NCBI RefSeq assembly: GCF_040812015.1
Contig: NZ_JBFNXJ010000023.1
Span: 1 to 50,008, forward strand
From: Chitinivorax sp. PXF-14
GTDB lineage: Bacteria; Pseudomonadota; Gammaproteobacteria; Burkholderiales; SCOH01
Reading direction: 5' to 3'
DNA: 50,008 bases
Made by a program: the position numbers and the translations under genes. How positions within the stretch are numbered: the stretch's first letter is position 1; each line of letters opens with the position of its first letter. The notes below the pieces were generated by a model. That model searched no databases. It was given only the letters and a program-made list of their open reading frames with translations, and had not been told where the DNA came from. Shown here in pieces: positions 42,523 through 49,203 of the stretch.

Positions 42523-42538
42523 CTGTAATTCATTACAG
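42523..42538. promoter_or_regulatory. LexA (SOS) box before imuA
   Basis: CTGTAATTCATTACAG fits the CTGT-N8-ACAG LexA consensus with symmetric halves. It lies 25 bases upstream of imuA and 227 bases before the divergent 42765 gene, so it may control both directions. The repressor would be the host LexA; no lexA is present here. Confidence 0.9.
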
Positions 42539-42764
42539 TATAAGCCGCTGCGATACGGATGCAATACTGTATGGACTGGTCTGCAGCGTGCGGATCCGCC
42601 TCAACGCTCTCAACGCTAGCTAGGACAAGGACACTAGCCGACGGAGATGCATTACAACAATATATCCGTCGAGTGGTATGCCGGAATGCGGGTGCCTACT
42701 CGATGATGGGCGAGTGGCACTGGGAAAGATCGACTACAACGACGCGTCAGGAAGGAGTCAGCAG

Positions 42765-43094
42765 ATGAGCGAAATCGTCCGTACCTTCGGCGCCTTGGTC
42801 GTGCTGGCTAAGGCTGTCAGAATACCGGATTGCGATCCGGCGTTGCTCGACCGGGACATCGCGGAGCGTATCGGCGGCGACTGGAACTTTGCGTCCGCTG
42901 TGCAGTGGCTGACCGGCAGCAAAGCCCGCGCGGTCGTTGACGGTCTCACCGACAAGGGCACCTTCGCCGGCCTACATAAGGAGGACATGTTAACGCTGCT
43001 TGATCTCGCGCAGACTGCCTGCCAAGCCGCAACCGGCGATGCCGGTGACCTGTTGGCGAAGCTCCGCTATCCCTTGGATAAAACCGCCGCTTAG
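42765..43094 (+). CDS. Hypothetical protein upstream of the SRAP gene
   Basis: This 109-residue protein is unrecognised, soluble and helical (RTFGALVVLAKAVRIPDCDP; MLTLLDLAQTACQAATGDAG). GAAGGAG lies nine bases before the ATG at 42765. It is separated from the SRAP gene by nine bases and probably co-transcribed with it. The shared intergenic region with imuA and its LexA box suggest a DNA-damage link, which is inference from position. Confidence 0.7.
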   Translation: MSEIVRTFGALVVLAKAVRIPDCDPALLDRDIAERIGGDWNFASAVQWLTGSKARAVVDGLTDKGTFAGLHKEDMLTLLDLAQTACQAATGDAGDLLAKLRYPLDKTAA

Positions 43095-43103
43095 GAAACC
43101 CTC

Positions 43104-43778
43104 ATGTGTGTGAACTTCGACCCGGCTGATCGCGCCGGGATCCTACGTCTGTTTGCTCGCTGGAACCTGACGGTACCCGCTTTCGAGGTGCCGAAGGAAA
43201 CTTGGCAGGACCGTTTAGCCCCGATCGTCGTGCATCCTGACGAGTGCGAGATGTACTGCACGATCGCCAGCTTCGGTATGGTGCCGCAACGGTATAAACC
43301 GCCGAAAGTCAAAACGCTGACCACCATGAATGCGCGTGCTGAGACGCTTGGCGAGCGACGTAACTTCAAACCGTTCTGGGATACCGGTCAGCTCGCGCTG
43401 GTGCCGATTACTGGCTTCTACGAACCTTTCTATGAGACACGAGAGGGACCCTCGACGCGTTGGCGGATCGGTATGGCGAATGGAAGCCCGTTTGCGGTTG
43501 CCGGCCTATGGCGCACGTGGATCGGCGCCGAGGGGGAGGTGGAGCGCTCTTTCACCCAGATTACGGTTAATGCCGACGATCACCCGCTGATGAAGCGTTT
43601 TCACAAATGGGATGACGTAAAGCGCAGCCTGGTGATTGTGGCCCCGGACGACTACGAGGTCTGGCTCACCTGTCGCGATCCGGATCTCGCCCGGACCTTC
43701 TTAAAACTCTATCCCGCCGAGCTGATGACAGCGGCACCGGCGCCATTGCCCCCGCGCAAGAAAAAGGCTGTCTTGTGA
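43104..43778 (+). CDS. SOS-response-associated peptidase, SRAP family (YedK/HMCES)
   Basis: The 224-residue protein belongs to the family that forms a covalent crosslink with abasic sites in single-stranded DNA. The catalytic set is complete: Cys2 after the removable Met, Asn76 in TMNARAE, Glu107 in GFYE and His160 in ADDHPLMKRF. These match Cys2, Asn75, Glu105 and His160 of E. coli YedK. The C-terminal tail is basic (PRKKKAVL). Beside the imu operon it would shield abasic sites during damage-induced synthesis. Confidence 0.94.
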   Translation: MCVNFDPADRAGILRLFARWNLTVPAFEVPKETWQDRLAPIVVHPDECEMYCTIASFGMVPQRYKPPKVKTLTTMNARAETLGERRNFKPFWDTGQLALVPITGFYEPFYETREGPSTRWRIGMANGSPFAVAGLWRTWIGAEGEVERSFTQITVNADDHPLMKRFHKWDDVKRSLVIVAPDDYEVWLTCRDPDLARTFLKLYPAELMTAAPAPLPPRKKKAVL

Positions 43779-43873
43779 CACTTCGTACACTGTTGTCGGC
43801 AAGCCTGTTTCTGCTGCTCACGACCATGGCACTCACCAACACTGCCGCGATGCTCGAACGCGGCGAGCTGTGA
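43775..43873 (+). CDS. Possible 32-residue membrane peptide coupled to the SRAP gene
   Basis: GTG at 43775 overlaps the SRAP stop (GTGA) and opens a frame with one hydrophobic helix (TLLSASLFLLLTTMALTNTA). The overlap and the clean membrane helix are the only support. Confidence 0.35.
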   Translation: MTLRTLLSASLFLLLTTMALTNTAAMLERGEL

Positions 43874-44082
43874 CCCTGCTTCAACCTCGTTTTGCGGATA
43901 GCCGAAAAATCGAGCCCGCCAGATTTGCATATGGGACCGTCAGGCAGCCCCGCTTTTGCAAACACCGGATCCTCCATCACACTCAACTAGGGTTACCATT
44001 GATCGGAACGGCCCGCCAGCATTGCTGCGACGTAGCACTGAATCCACTTTTTGGCGCGTCATGGCGGACCTTTCCTTTTTTC

Positions 44083-44415
44083 CTAATGTTGCATCCAGTC
44101 ATGGACGCCGCCCGCACTTTGAGTACCGATCAACGCAATCAACAGCCCGGTTATATCTTTGTCGAACTTGGTGGCAAGCTCATTCAATACTGCGTCAAGT
44201 CCGCGGTAGAGAGCGGAAACCTGCGGCGGCTCGTAACCAGCTCCATTGCGCACCTCAAACCACATGCCGTCAGCCTGGTCGGCTGTTAAACCCGCAAATA
44301 CATCCGTAAGGTACGTTCGCAGCGCAGGCAATATATGCTCCTCCATCAAGGTTCGATCGCTCCACCGTAAGTCGATTCCAAAGTGGAACTCATATGCCCG
44401 TCGAGCGGGTGGCAC
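44083..44415 (-). CDS. Hypothetical protein, possibly truncated at its N-terminus
   Basis: This 110-residue frame is protein-like (HFGIDLRWSDRTLMEEHILP; LDAVLNELATKFDKDITGLL) with no recognised family. The only start is GTG at 44415, six bases from the Tn21-type terminal repeat at 44421. The true 5' end may therefore have been cut off by that insertion. It is soluble and contains no metal-binding signature. Confidence 0.5.
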   Translation of the reverse strand: MPPARRAYEFHFGIDLRWSDRTLMEEHILPALRTYLTDVFAGLTADQADGMWFEVRNGAGYEPPQVSALYRGLDAVLNELATKFDKDITGLLIALIGTQSAGGVHDWMQH

Positions 44416-44420
44416 AACAA

Positions 44421-44458
44421 GGGGTCGCCTCAGAAAACGGAAAATAAAGCACGCTAAG
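44421..44458 (+). repeat. Tn21/Tn501-type 38-bp terminal inverted repeat
   Basis: It begins GGGGTCGCCTCAGAAAACGG and ends GCACGCTAAG. It matches the well-known Tn21-subgroup end at all but one base (C for T at position 8), from memory. Orientation places the element to the right. No partner repeat or Tn21-type transposase is seen in the window. Confidence 0.82.
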
Positions 44459-44584
44459 CAGTCAAAGCATTGGGAGGGTAGCCTTCCTGAATTTCTGTCA
44501 CATTACCTACCAAGCCGCCCTTTGCATGCCTTAGTATAAATAACGGGTTAAGTGACAGTTATTGACGGCGAGAACTTCCCGGGC

Positions 44585-44609
44585 TGTCATTTTCAGAAGA
44601 CGACTGCAC
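44585..44609 (+). repeat. Tn5053/Tn402-type 25-bp terminal inverted repeat
   Basis: It begins TGTCATTTTCAGAAGACG and ends ACTGCAC, the terminal repeat of Tn5053/Tn402 transposons as I recall it. A related GAGTTGGTTGCAC element follows at 44620-44632, as expected for the internal TniA-binding repeats. merR begins just inside, the normal Tn5053 layout. The tni genes and the other end are not in the window. Confidence 0.82.
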
Positions 44610-44615
44610 TAAATA

Positions 44616-45053
44616 TCAAGAGTTGGTTGCACTATGTTGATGAGGGCCTTCTTCATCGCGCTCCAGTACGTCAATGATTGGGCAGCACGCACTTCCGTCC
44701 CCCGCATCACACTGATTCACCAGACTCCCCAGCGCTTGCTGCATGGCCGCGAGATCGACCATCTTCCGCTCGATGAGGCTTAGTTTCCGCATGGCCAGTG
44801 CCCGCGTGTCGGCGCAGGCGCACGCTGCCTCCAAGGTCAGGAGCACGGCGATCTCATCCAGCGTGAAGCCCAATGCCTGCGCGCGTTTGATGAAGCGCAC
44901 CCGCTTGACCTGCTCAGCCGAGTAGCGCCGATGGCCACCCAGCGGTTTGGGTGGTTCATCCAGCAGACCGCGCCGCTGGTAATAACGGATCGTCTCGATG
45001 TTCACCCCGGCTGCGTCCGCCAGCTTGCCGATGGTCAGGTCTGCTCCCATCAA
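44616..45053 (-). CDS. merR: Mercury-responsive regulator MerR
   Basis: The 145-residue regulator has the MerR helix-turn-helix (LTIGKLADAAGVNIETIRYY), the QRRGLL wing and a dimerisation helix. All three Hg(II) ligands of Tn501 MerR (Cys82, 117, 126) have counterparts at Cys80, Cys115 and Cys124. It represses and, with Hg(II), activates the divergent merTP promoter. Its C-terminus lies almost at the transposon repeat. An ATG one codon later is an alternative start. Confidence 0.93.
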   Translation of the reverse strand: MMGADLTIGKLADAAGVNIETIRYYQRRGLLDEPPKPLGGHRRYSAEQVKRVRFIKRAQALGFTLDEIAVLLTLEAACACADTRALAMRKLSLIERKMVDLAAMQQALGSLVNQCDAGDGSACCPIIDVLERDEEGPHQHSATNS

Positions 45054-45060
45054 ATTCCCC

Positions 45061-45092
45061 TTGATTCCGTACTCAAGTACGGGATTTATAGT
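45061..45092 (+). promoter_or_regulatory. merT promoter with MerR operator
   Basis: TTGATT (45061-45066) and TATAGT (45087-45092) are separated by 20 bases, the over-long spacer typical of MerR-controlled promoters. Within the spacer is the dyad CCGTAC-TCAA-GTACGG (45067-45082), nearly the Tn501 mer operator. Confidence 0.88.
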
Positions 45093-45125
45093 AACACTCA
45101 GGCCAACGAGTTCAAGGGAATCAGC

Positions 45126-45473
45126 ATGGCATCACTCACCGGAAAGGGCTCGCTGATCGCGGGCGTGCTGGCCGCCATCGGCGCGTCGGTGTGCTGCGTC
45201 GGCCCGCTCGTGCTGCTGGCCCTCGGCATTGGTGGTACTTGGGTCGGCAGCCTGACGGCGATGGAGCCGTACCGACCGATTTTCATCGGCCTGACGCTGC
45301 TGTTTCTCGGGCTGGCCTTCCGCAAGCTCTACCTGGTGCCGCAGGTCTGCTCGCCGGGCACGCCCTGCGCCGATCCGCGCGTGCGCCAGCGGCAGCGGCT
45401 CACCTTCTGGATCGTTGCCACGCTGCTGGCTGGCCTCTTGGCCGTGCCGTGGCTCGCCCGGCTGTTTTACTGA
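45126..45473 (+). CDS. merT: Mercuric ion transporter MerT
   Basis: This 115-residue inner-membrane protein takes Hg(II) from MerP and passes it inward. Three membrane helices are visible. The first contains the vicinal pair VCCVGP, and a cytoplasmic loop carries QVCSPGTPCADP. The length is that of canonical MerT (116). The ATG at 45126 follows the promoter and precedes merP by nine bases. Confidence 0.95.
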   Translation: MASLTGKGSLIAGVLAAIGASVCCVGPLVLLALGIGGTWVGSLTAMEPYRPIFIGLTLLFLGLAFRKLYLVPQVCSPGTPCADPRVRQRQRLTFWIVATLLAGLLAVPWLARLFY

Positions 45474-45482
45474 GGAACCATC

Positions 45483-45764
45483 ATGCGCAAACTGTTGATC
45501 GCGGCCATCGCCGCTATACCCCTGGTGGCGTTCGCCGCTCCAAACAAGACTGTCACGCTTGACGTGCAGAACATGACCTGCCCCGTCTGCCAGATCACGG
45601 TCAAGAAGTCGCTGCAAAAGGTCTCCGGTGTCGGTGCGGTCAAGGTCGATTTCGACAAGAAGACCGCGACCGTCACCTACGACCCGGACAAGGCCCGGCC
45701 GGAGTCGCTGACCCAGGCCACGACCAACGCGGGCTATCCATCCACCGTGCGGACGAAGGAGTGA
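45483..45764 (+). CDS. merP: Periplasmic mercuric ion-binding protein MerP
   Basis: The 93-residue protein has a signal peptide (MRKLLIAAIAAIPLVAFA) and a heavy-metal-associated domain. Its metal loop NMTCPVCQITVKKSL carries the two Hg-binding cysteines. It delivers Hg(II) to MerT. Start spacing (AGGAACC before ATG) and length are canonical. The next gene follows after four bases. Confidence 0.96.
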   Translation: MRKLLIAAIAAIPLVAFAAPNKTVTLDVQNMTCPVCQITVKKSLQKVSGVGAVKVDFDKKTATVTYDPDKARPESLTQATTNAGYPSTVRTKE

Positions 45765-45768
45765 AGCC

Positions 45769-46143
45769 ATGTCCCTGACCGACATCGATCCAGCCCTCGG
45801 CTTGTTGGGCGAATTCGGCAAGCTGACCGGCAACACCACGCGCCACATCAACCAGATGCGGCAGGAGGCGATTTTCAAGGATGGCGCACTACCGGCTCGC
45901 GCCAAGGCGCTGTCTGCAATGCTGTGGGCGATCTCGGCTCGCTGCGAACCCTGCTTCAAGTTCTACGTGCAGCAGGCCGTAAAGCTGGGCGCGACGGAGA
46001 AGGAGATGGGCGAAATGCTGGCAGTGGCCTCGACGATGGGCGGCTGTGTCGGCGAGATGTGGGCGCTCAAAGCATTCAAAGCCTACAAGGAATTCGTCAG
46101 CGGCGAGGCTGCGCCGGAGGCCGAACCAAGCTGCTGCCAATAG
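45769..46143 (+). CDS. AhpD-like carboxymuconolactone-decarboxylase-family protein with CxxC
   Basis: The 124-residue protein has the all-helical CMD/AhpD fold. The redox motif SARCEPCFKFYVQQAVKLGA holds Cys59 and Cys62, placed as in AhpD-type thiol peroxidase partners. Another Cys follows in GGCVGEMW, and the tail ends in a Cys-Cys pair (PSCCQ), which suggests metal contact. It occupies the place where merC, merF or merA would be expected, four bases after merP. A thiol-redox or metal-handling role in the mer operon is inference. No signal peptide is present, so it is cytoplasmic. Confidence 0.85.
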   Translation: MSLTDIDPALGLLGEFGKLTGNTTRHINQMRQEAIFKDGALPARAKALSAMLWAISARCEPCFKFYVQQAVKLGATEKEMGEMLAVASTMGGCVGEMWALKAFKAYKEFVSGEAAPEAEPSCCQ

Positions 46144-46159
46144 GCTTCGGCCCTGGACG

Positions 46160-46852
46160 CTAAACCGCCGACAGGGCAGACAACTTTGCGTCCAGGTCGA
46201 TGCGGACTTCCGAGAGCAATTCCAGCGCTTCGTCTTGCAGCTTGCCGGCAGCTTGATGCGACCGCAGGGCTTCATCGCGCAGTCGCATCACTTCCCGCAA
46301 CTCGGGCTCACAGAGCCGGGCGACCGACTCGATGACGGCATCGACCTCGGGATGCCCGGTGCCGAGCGTGAGCGACGAGAGCAGTTCCAGGGTCAAATCG
46401 GCTCCCAGCATCAGATCGCCCGTGACCCAACTGTTGACAGTGAATAACGAGATCGGCAGGCCCTTCGCGTCAAAGCCGATGGTGAGCAAATGCCGTGTCG
46501 CCGGATTGGCGGACGGGTTGCCACACAGCTCGGCGAAGGCGCGCTCCGATCTTGAGTACAGCCTTCTGCCCCATAGAGGCTTTCGGGCAAACAGGTGGAT
46601 GTGCCCATGCTCCACAGCACCCGGTCGATCCTCGGGGCTGTGTGAGTGGTAGAACCACTGGTAGTTGCTGGCATGGTCAATGGCATCGTCTTCCGGATAG
46701 TGCGCCCACTGCCGGGGAGCCTCGCCCGCCAGCAACCGGCCCAGCAGGTGCTCACCACGCTCGGCCAATCCCGCATAGGTTTCCAGCAGGCGCAGCCCGG
46801 CCGCCGCCAACGCGGCGTCAGGCTGGGGCGAGCGTGGCTGCACCGTCTTCAT
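46160..46852 (-). CDS. His-rich DUF6969-like protein of unknown function
   Basis: The 230-residue protein carries a conserved-looking block of His, Tyr and acidic residues (HYPEDDAIDHASNYQWFYHS, then EHGHIHLF), which I associate with the DUF6969 family. No signal peptide is present. The His pattern could bind a metal. The start at 46852 (MKTVQPRSPQPDAALAAAG) lies five bases after the Cys-rich peptide gene, so the two form an operon. It is convergent with the mer genes, with 16 bases between stops. In some metal-binding peptide systems a second protein modifies the peptide; whether this one does is unknown. Confidence 0.65.
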   Translation of the reverse strand: MKTVQPRSPQPDAALAAAGLRLLETYAGLAERGEHLLGRLLAGEAPRQWAHYPEDDAIDHASNYQWFYHSHSPEDRPGAVEHGHIHLFARKPLWGRRLYSRSERAFAELCGNPSANPATRHLLTIGFDAKGLPISLFTVNSWVTGDLMLGADLTLELLSSLTLGTGHPEVDAVIESVARLCEPELREVMRLRDEALRSHQAAGKLQDEALELLSEVRIDLDAKLSALSAV

Positions 46853-46857
46853 GAGAT

Positions 46858-47121
46858 TCAGTTCTTCGGTGCACACTTCGGGCCGCATTTCGGCGCGCAC
46901 TTGGGAGCACATTTGGGTGCGCACTTGCTCGCACCGCACTTGGCGGCCTTTTTGACCGGATGCTTCTTGGCGTAGCATTTCGGTGCGCACTTGGCACCAC
47001 ATTTCGCCATGACGCTGGGAGCGCACTTTGGCATCGGTGTGGATTCCTGGGCCGCAGCGGGCAGCGCCAGGGTGGCGGCGGTCAGAGCAGCCAGCGAGGC
47101 CAGTTTCAGTTGGGTTTTCAT
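46858..47121 (-). CDS. Secreted Lys-Cys repeat peptide, candidate metal-binding protein
   Basis: The 87-residue product has a clear signal peptide (MKTQLKLASLAALTAATL, cleavage probably after ALPAAAQ). It is followed by about 62 residues dominated by KCAPK repeats. All ten cysteines are preceded by Lys, and five occur as KCAPK. There is one His and no aromatic residue except Tyr. This suits a periplasmic thiol sponge for a soft metal. Similar low-complexity Cys-rich secreted precursors are known among copper-binding modified peptides, but no matching modification enzyme (MNIO/DUF692) is present. AAGGAG precedes the ATG, and promoter copy 47167-47198 lies 46 bases upstream. Confidence 0.85.
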   Translation of the reverse strand: MKTQLKLASLAALTAATLALPAAAQESTPMPKCAPSVMAKCGAKCAPKCYAKKHPVKKAAKCGASKCAPKCAPKCAPKCGPKCAPKN

Positions 47122-47166
47122 ACGATTCTCCTTGGCAGATGGATGGTTGAGGACTGTCCTCGCTTG

Positions 47167-47198
47167 CTAAGAGGCGGCATGGCAGCGTTTGGATTCGC
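47167..47198 (-). promoter_or_regulatory. ECF-type promoter B, for the Cys-rich peptide operon
   Basis: On the minus strand it reads GCGAATCC, 17 bases, CTCTTAG, then AGCAAGCGAGG-like sequence. The spacing is identical to that of the copies at 47226 and 48913. A T-tract precedes it, as in those copies. Confidence 0.75.
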
Positions 47199-47225
47199 GG
47201 TCAGAGAAAAAAACTTTTTCCGGCC

Positions 47226-47257
47226 GCGAACCGTTTTGACCTGCCACCGCCTCTTAG
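47226..47257 (+). promoter_or_regulatory. ECF-type promoter A, for the cytochrome-thioredoxin-CcdA operon
   Basis: GCGAACCG at 47226-47233, 17 bases, and CTCTTAG at 47251-47257, 30 bases before the cytochrome gene. It is preceded by ACTTTTTCCGGC. It diverges from promoter B with 27 bases between their -35-like elements. Confidence 0.75.
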
Positions 47258-47286
47258 TTGGTAACCACTGTGAAAGGAGGCTTCCC

Positions 47287-47718
47287 ATGAAACTCGACTC
47301 GACTGCCCGGCGCGTACTCATCGCCACCGGGCTTGCCCTGGCTGCAACCATGGCGTTCGCTGACACTAACCCGGGCGCGGCCACTGTCCGCCCGCCTGGC
47401 TACAAACCCTTGAAGGGCAATCCCGAGGCGGGGAAGGCGCTGTTCAACGACACGAAGCTCTCCACTAACGGGATGTCGTGTGCCTCCTGCCACGCCAACC
47501 ACGGCGCTTTCTCGACCAGCTTTGCCAAGCCATACCCCCACACGGTGGCCATGGCCCGCGACCAGCTCGGCCGCAAGAGCGTGTATCTGGATGAGATGGT
47601 GCAAGCCTGCATGGTCATGCCCATGGCCACCAAGCCGCTGCCTTGGAACTCCAAAGAATTGGCTGACCTGACCGCCTACGTTGCTGAGCTGCAAAAGACC
47701 TTCAAGCCCGCCCGTTGA
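47287..47718 (+). CDS. Periplasmic c-type cytochrome
   Basis: The 143-residue protein has a signal peptide (RRVLIATGLALAATMAFA) and one haem-binding motif, CASCH, with Cys65, Cys68 and His69. A Met-rich segment (ACMVMPMATKPLPW) could supply the distal ligand. It is a class I-like monohaem cytochrome. An AAAGGAGG site lies 6 bases before the ATG at 47287. It is first in the operon with a thioredoxin and CcdA. That combination suggests periplasmic electron transfer, to or from thiols. Confidence 0.9.
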   Translation: MKLDSTARRVLIATGLALAATMAFADTNPGAATVRPPGYKPLKGNPEAGKALFNDTKLSTNGMSCASCHANHGAFSTSFAKPYPHTVAMARDQLGRKSVYLDEMVQACMVMPMATKPLPWNSKELADLTAYVAELQKTFKPAR

Positions 47719-47755
47719 TTCGCTTTCCCCGACCAACCCATCCCAAGGAGAACCC

Positions 47756-48139
47756 ATGAAACGATCCGTTATCCTCGCCGCCGCGCTCACGCTGTGGGCC
47801 GCCGTTGCATCCGCCGCTGAGCCCAAGCCCTTCACCCAGCAAGACTTCGACAAGCTGGCCCATGACGGCAAGCCGGTCGTGGTAGACGTGTCCGCCACTT
47901 GGTGCCCGACCTGCAAAGCCCAGAAACCCATTGTCGAGAACCTGTCCAAGCAGCCTGCCTACAAAGATGTGGCGATCCTGGCAGTGGACTTCGACGCAGA
48001 CAAGGCCGTTCTCAAGCAATTCAAGGTCAGCATGCAAAGCACCTTGATCGCCTTCAAGGGTGGCAAGGAAATGGGCCGTTCGGTCGGTGACACCACGCCT
48101 GCTGGCATCGAGAACATCTTCAAGAAGGCGGCCAACTGA
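47756..48139 (+). CDS. Periplasmic thioredoxin-like protein
   Basis: The 127-residue protein has a signal peptide (MKRSVILAAALTLWAAVASA) followed by a thioredoxin fold with the active site ATWCPTCKAQ (Cys50, Cys53). The downstream FKVSMQSTLIAF segment lacks the usual cis-Pro as I read it (ST in place of TP), an unusual feature. It would receive electrons from the CcdA-type protein encoded next and reduce periplasmic disulfides. AAGGAG precedes the ATG. Its stop shares one base with the ccdA start. Confidence 0.9.
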   Translation: MKRSVILAAALTLWAAVASAAEPKPFTQQDFDKLAHDGKPVVVDVSATWCPTCKAQKPIVENLSKQPAYKDVAILAVDFDADKAVLKQFKVSMQSTLIAFKGGKEMGRSVGDTTPAGIENIFKKAAN

Positions 48140-48867
48140 TGGAGTTCGGGCTCGGCTCCTATGGCTTCGGTCTGCTGGCCGGGCTGCTCTCCACTCTGTC
48201 GCCCTGTGTGCTGCCCATCCTGCCGATTCTGTTGGGTTCGGCCACGGCGGCACATCCCCGTGCGCCGCTGGCTCTGGCCGGTGGCTTGGCCCTCTCATAT
48301 GCCGTCATCGGAACGCTGATCGCGTGGGCAGGCGCGGCCATTGGCATTGATGCCTCCCTCTTCCGCAATGTTGGTGCCGCGATCCTGGGGTTGCTCGGTC
48401 TGGTATTGATGTCTGCCAGCCTCCAGCAGCGTTTCGCGTCGGCGACCTCCGGCATCGGGGATGCGGGCAACAACTTCATCTCCCGGCTCAACCTCAATGG
48501 GCTCAGAGGACAGTTCGCCATCGGCCTGGCCTTGGGTGTGGTTTGGAGCCCCTGCGTCGGTCCCACGCTCGGTGCCGCTGTCGTGCTCGCCAGCCAGGGC
48601 GCGCACCTGCCGCAGGTCGCCTTGCTTATGGGCATTTTCGGCATCGGTGCGGCCATGCCGGTCGTTGGCCTTGCCTACCTCTCGCGTGCCGCCATGATGA
48701 AGGTGCGCGGCAAACTGATGCAGGCAGGCAAAACCGGCAAGATCGTGCTGGGAGTCGTCATGGTATCCATCGCCGCGCTGATTCTTACTGGAGCCGACAA
48801 GCCGCTGGAGGCTTGGCTGGTAGATATGTCTCCGGCCTGGCTGACTGCATTGACAACGCGCTTTTGA
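48139..48867 (+). CDS. CcdA/DsbD-type membrane electron carrier
   Basis: The 242-residue protein has about six membrane helices and the two paired Cys-Pro sites of the family, LSPCVLPILP near residue 22 and WSPCVGPTLG near 137. CcdA-type proteins pass electrons from cytoplasmic thioredoxin to periplasmic thiol proteins. Starting directly on the thioredoxin stop (TGATGG), it would reduce that protein. The short form without DsbD's soluble domains fits a partner encoded separately. Confidence 0.93.
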   Translation: MEFGLGSYGFGLLAGLLSTLSPCVLPILPILLGSATAAHPRAPLALAGGLALSYAVIGTLIAWAGAAIGIDASLFRNVGAAILGLLGLVLMSASLQQRFASATSGIGDAGNNFISRLNLNGLRGQFAIGLALGVVWSPCVGPTLGAAVVLASQGAHLPQVALLMGIFGIGAAMPVVGLAYLSRAAMMKVRGKLMQAGKTGKIVLGVVMVSIAALILTGADKPLEAWLVDMSPAWLTALTTRF

Positions 48868-48912
48868 TGGGGCGTCATACCGCAAGGGCGCACGAAGTTT
48901 TTTCCGGCGGCT

Positions 48913-48944
48913 GCGAACCGCTTTGCTGGCTCGATTCCTCTTAG
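48913..48944 (+). promoter_or_regulatory. ECF-type promoter C, for the DUF2892-sigma operon
   Basis: GCGAACCG at 48913-48920, 17 bases, CTCTTAG at 48938-48944, 46 bases before the DUF2892 gene. The sequence after it (AGCAAACGAGGGATGTCCTC) closely follows that after promoter B, as if copied. Confidence 0.75.
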
Positions 48945-48990
48945 CAAACGAGGGATGTCCTCGAACTCGCAACCGTCAAAGGAGATTGAA

Positions 48991-49200
48991 ATGTTCTACG
49001 TGAAGAATGTCCCCACCTGGGAACGTATCCTGCGCATCGTCATGGGTGTGGTGGCGCTCGTGTTCGCCGTCATGAACTGGAGCACATCGGGCCTGGCCGT
49101 CGGTGCTGGCATCATGGGGGCCATGCTTGCCATGACCGGCTTGGTGGGTTTTTGCCCCATGTGCGCCATGGTGGGCCGCAAGCTCGATAAGGGGCACTGA
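48991..49200 (+). CDS. DUF2892 membrane protein
   Basis: The 69-residue protein has two membrane helices and the DUF2892 pattern NVPTWERILRIVMGVVAL, with FCPMCAMVGRKL at the end. The CPMC pair near the membrane face could bind metal or take part in thiol chemistry. DUF2892 proteins often accompany rhodanese and sulfur genes; their function is unknown. AAAGGAGA lies 6 bases before the ATG. With the sigma factor gene three bases downstream, it could serve as a sensor or anti-sigma partner, which is inference. Confidence 0.85.
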   Translation: MFYVKNVPTWERILRIVMGVVALVFAVMNWSTSGLAVGAGIMGAMLAMTGLVGFCPMCAMVGRKLDKGH

Positions 49201-49203
49201 ATC

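Noticed and set aside
46860..46990. Tandem DNA repeat as an independent element
   Set aside because: The periodicity is explained by the KCAPK codons of the secreted peptide.
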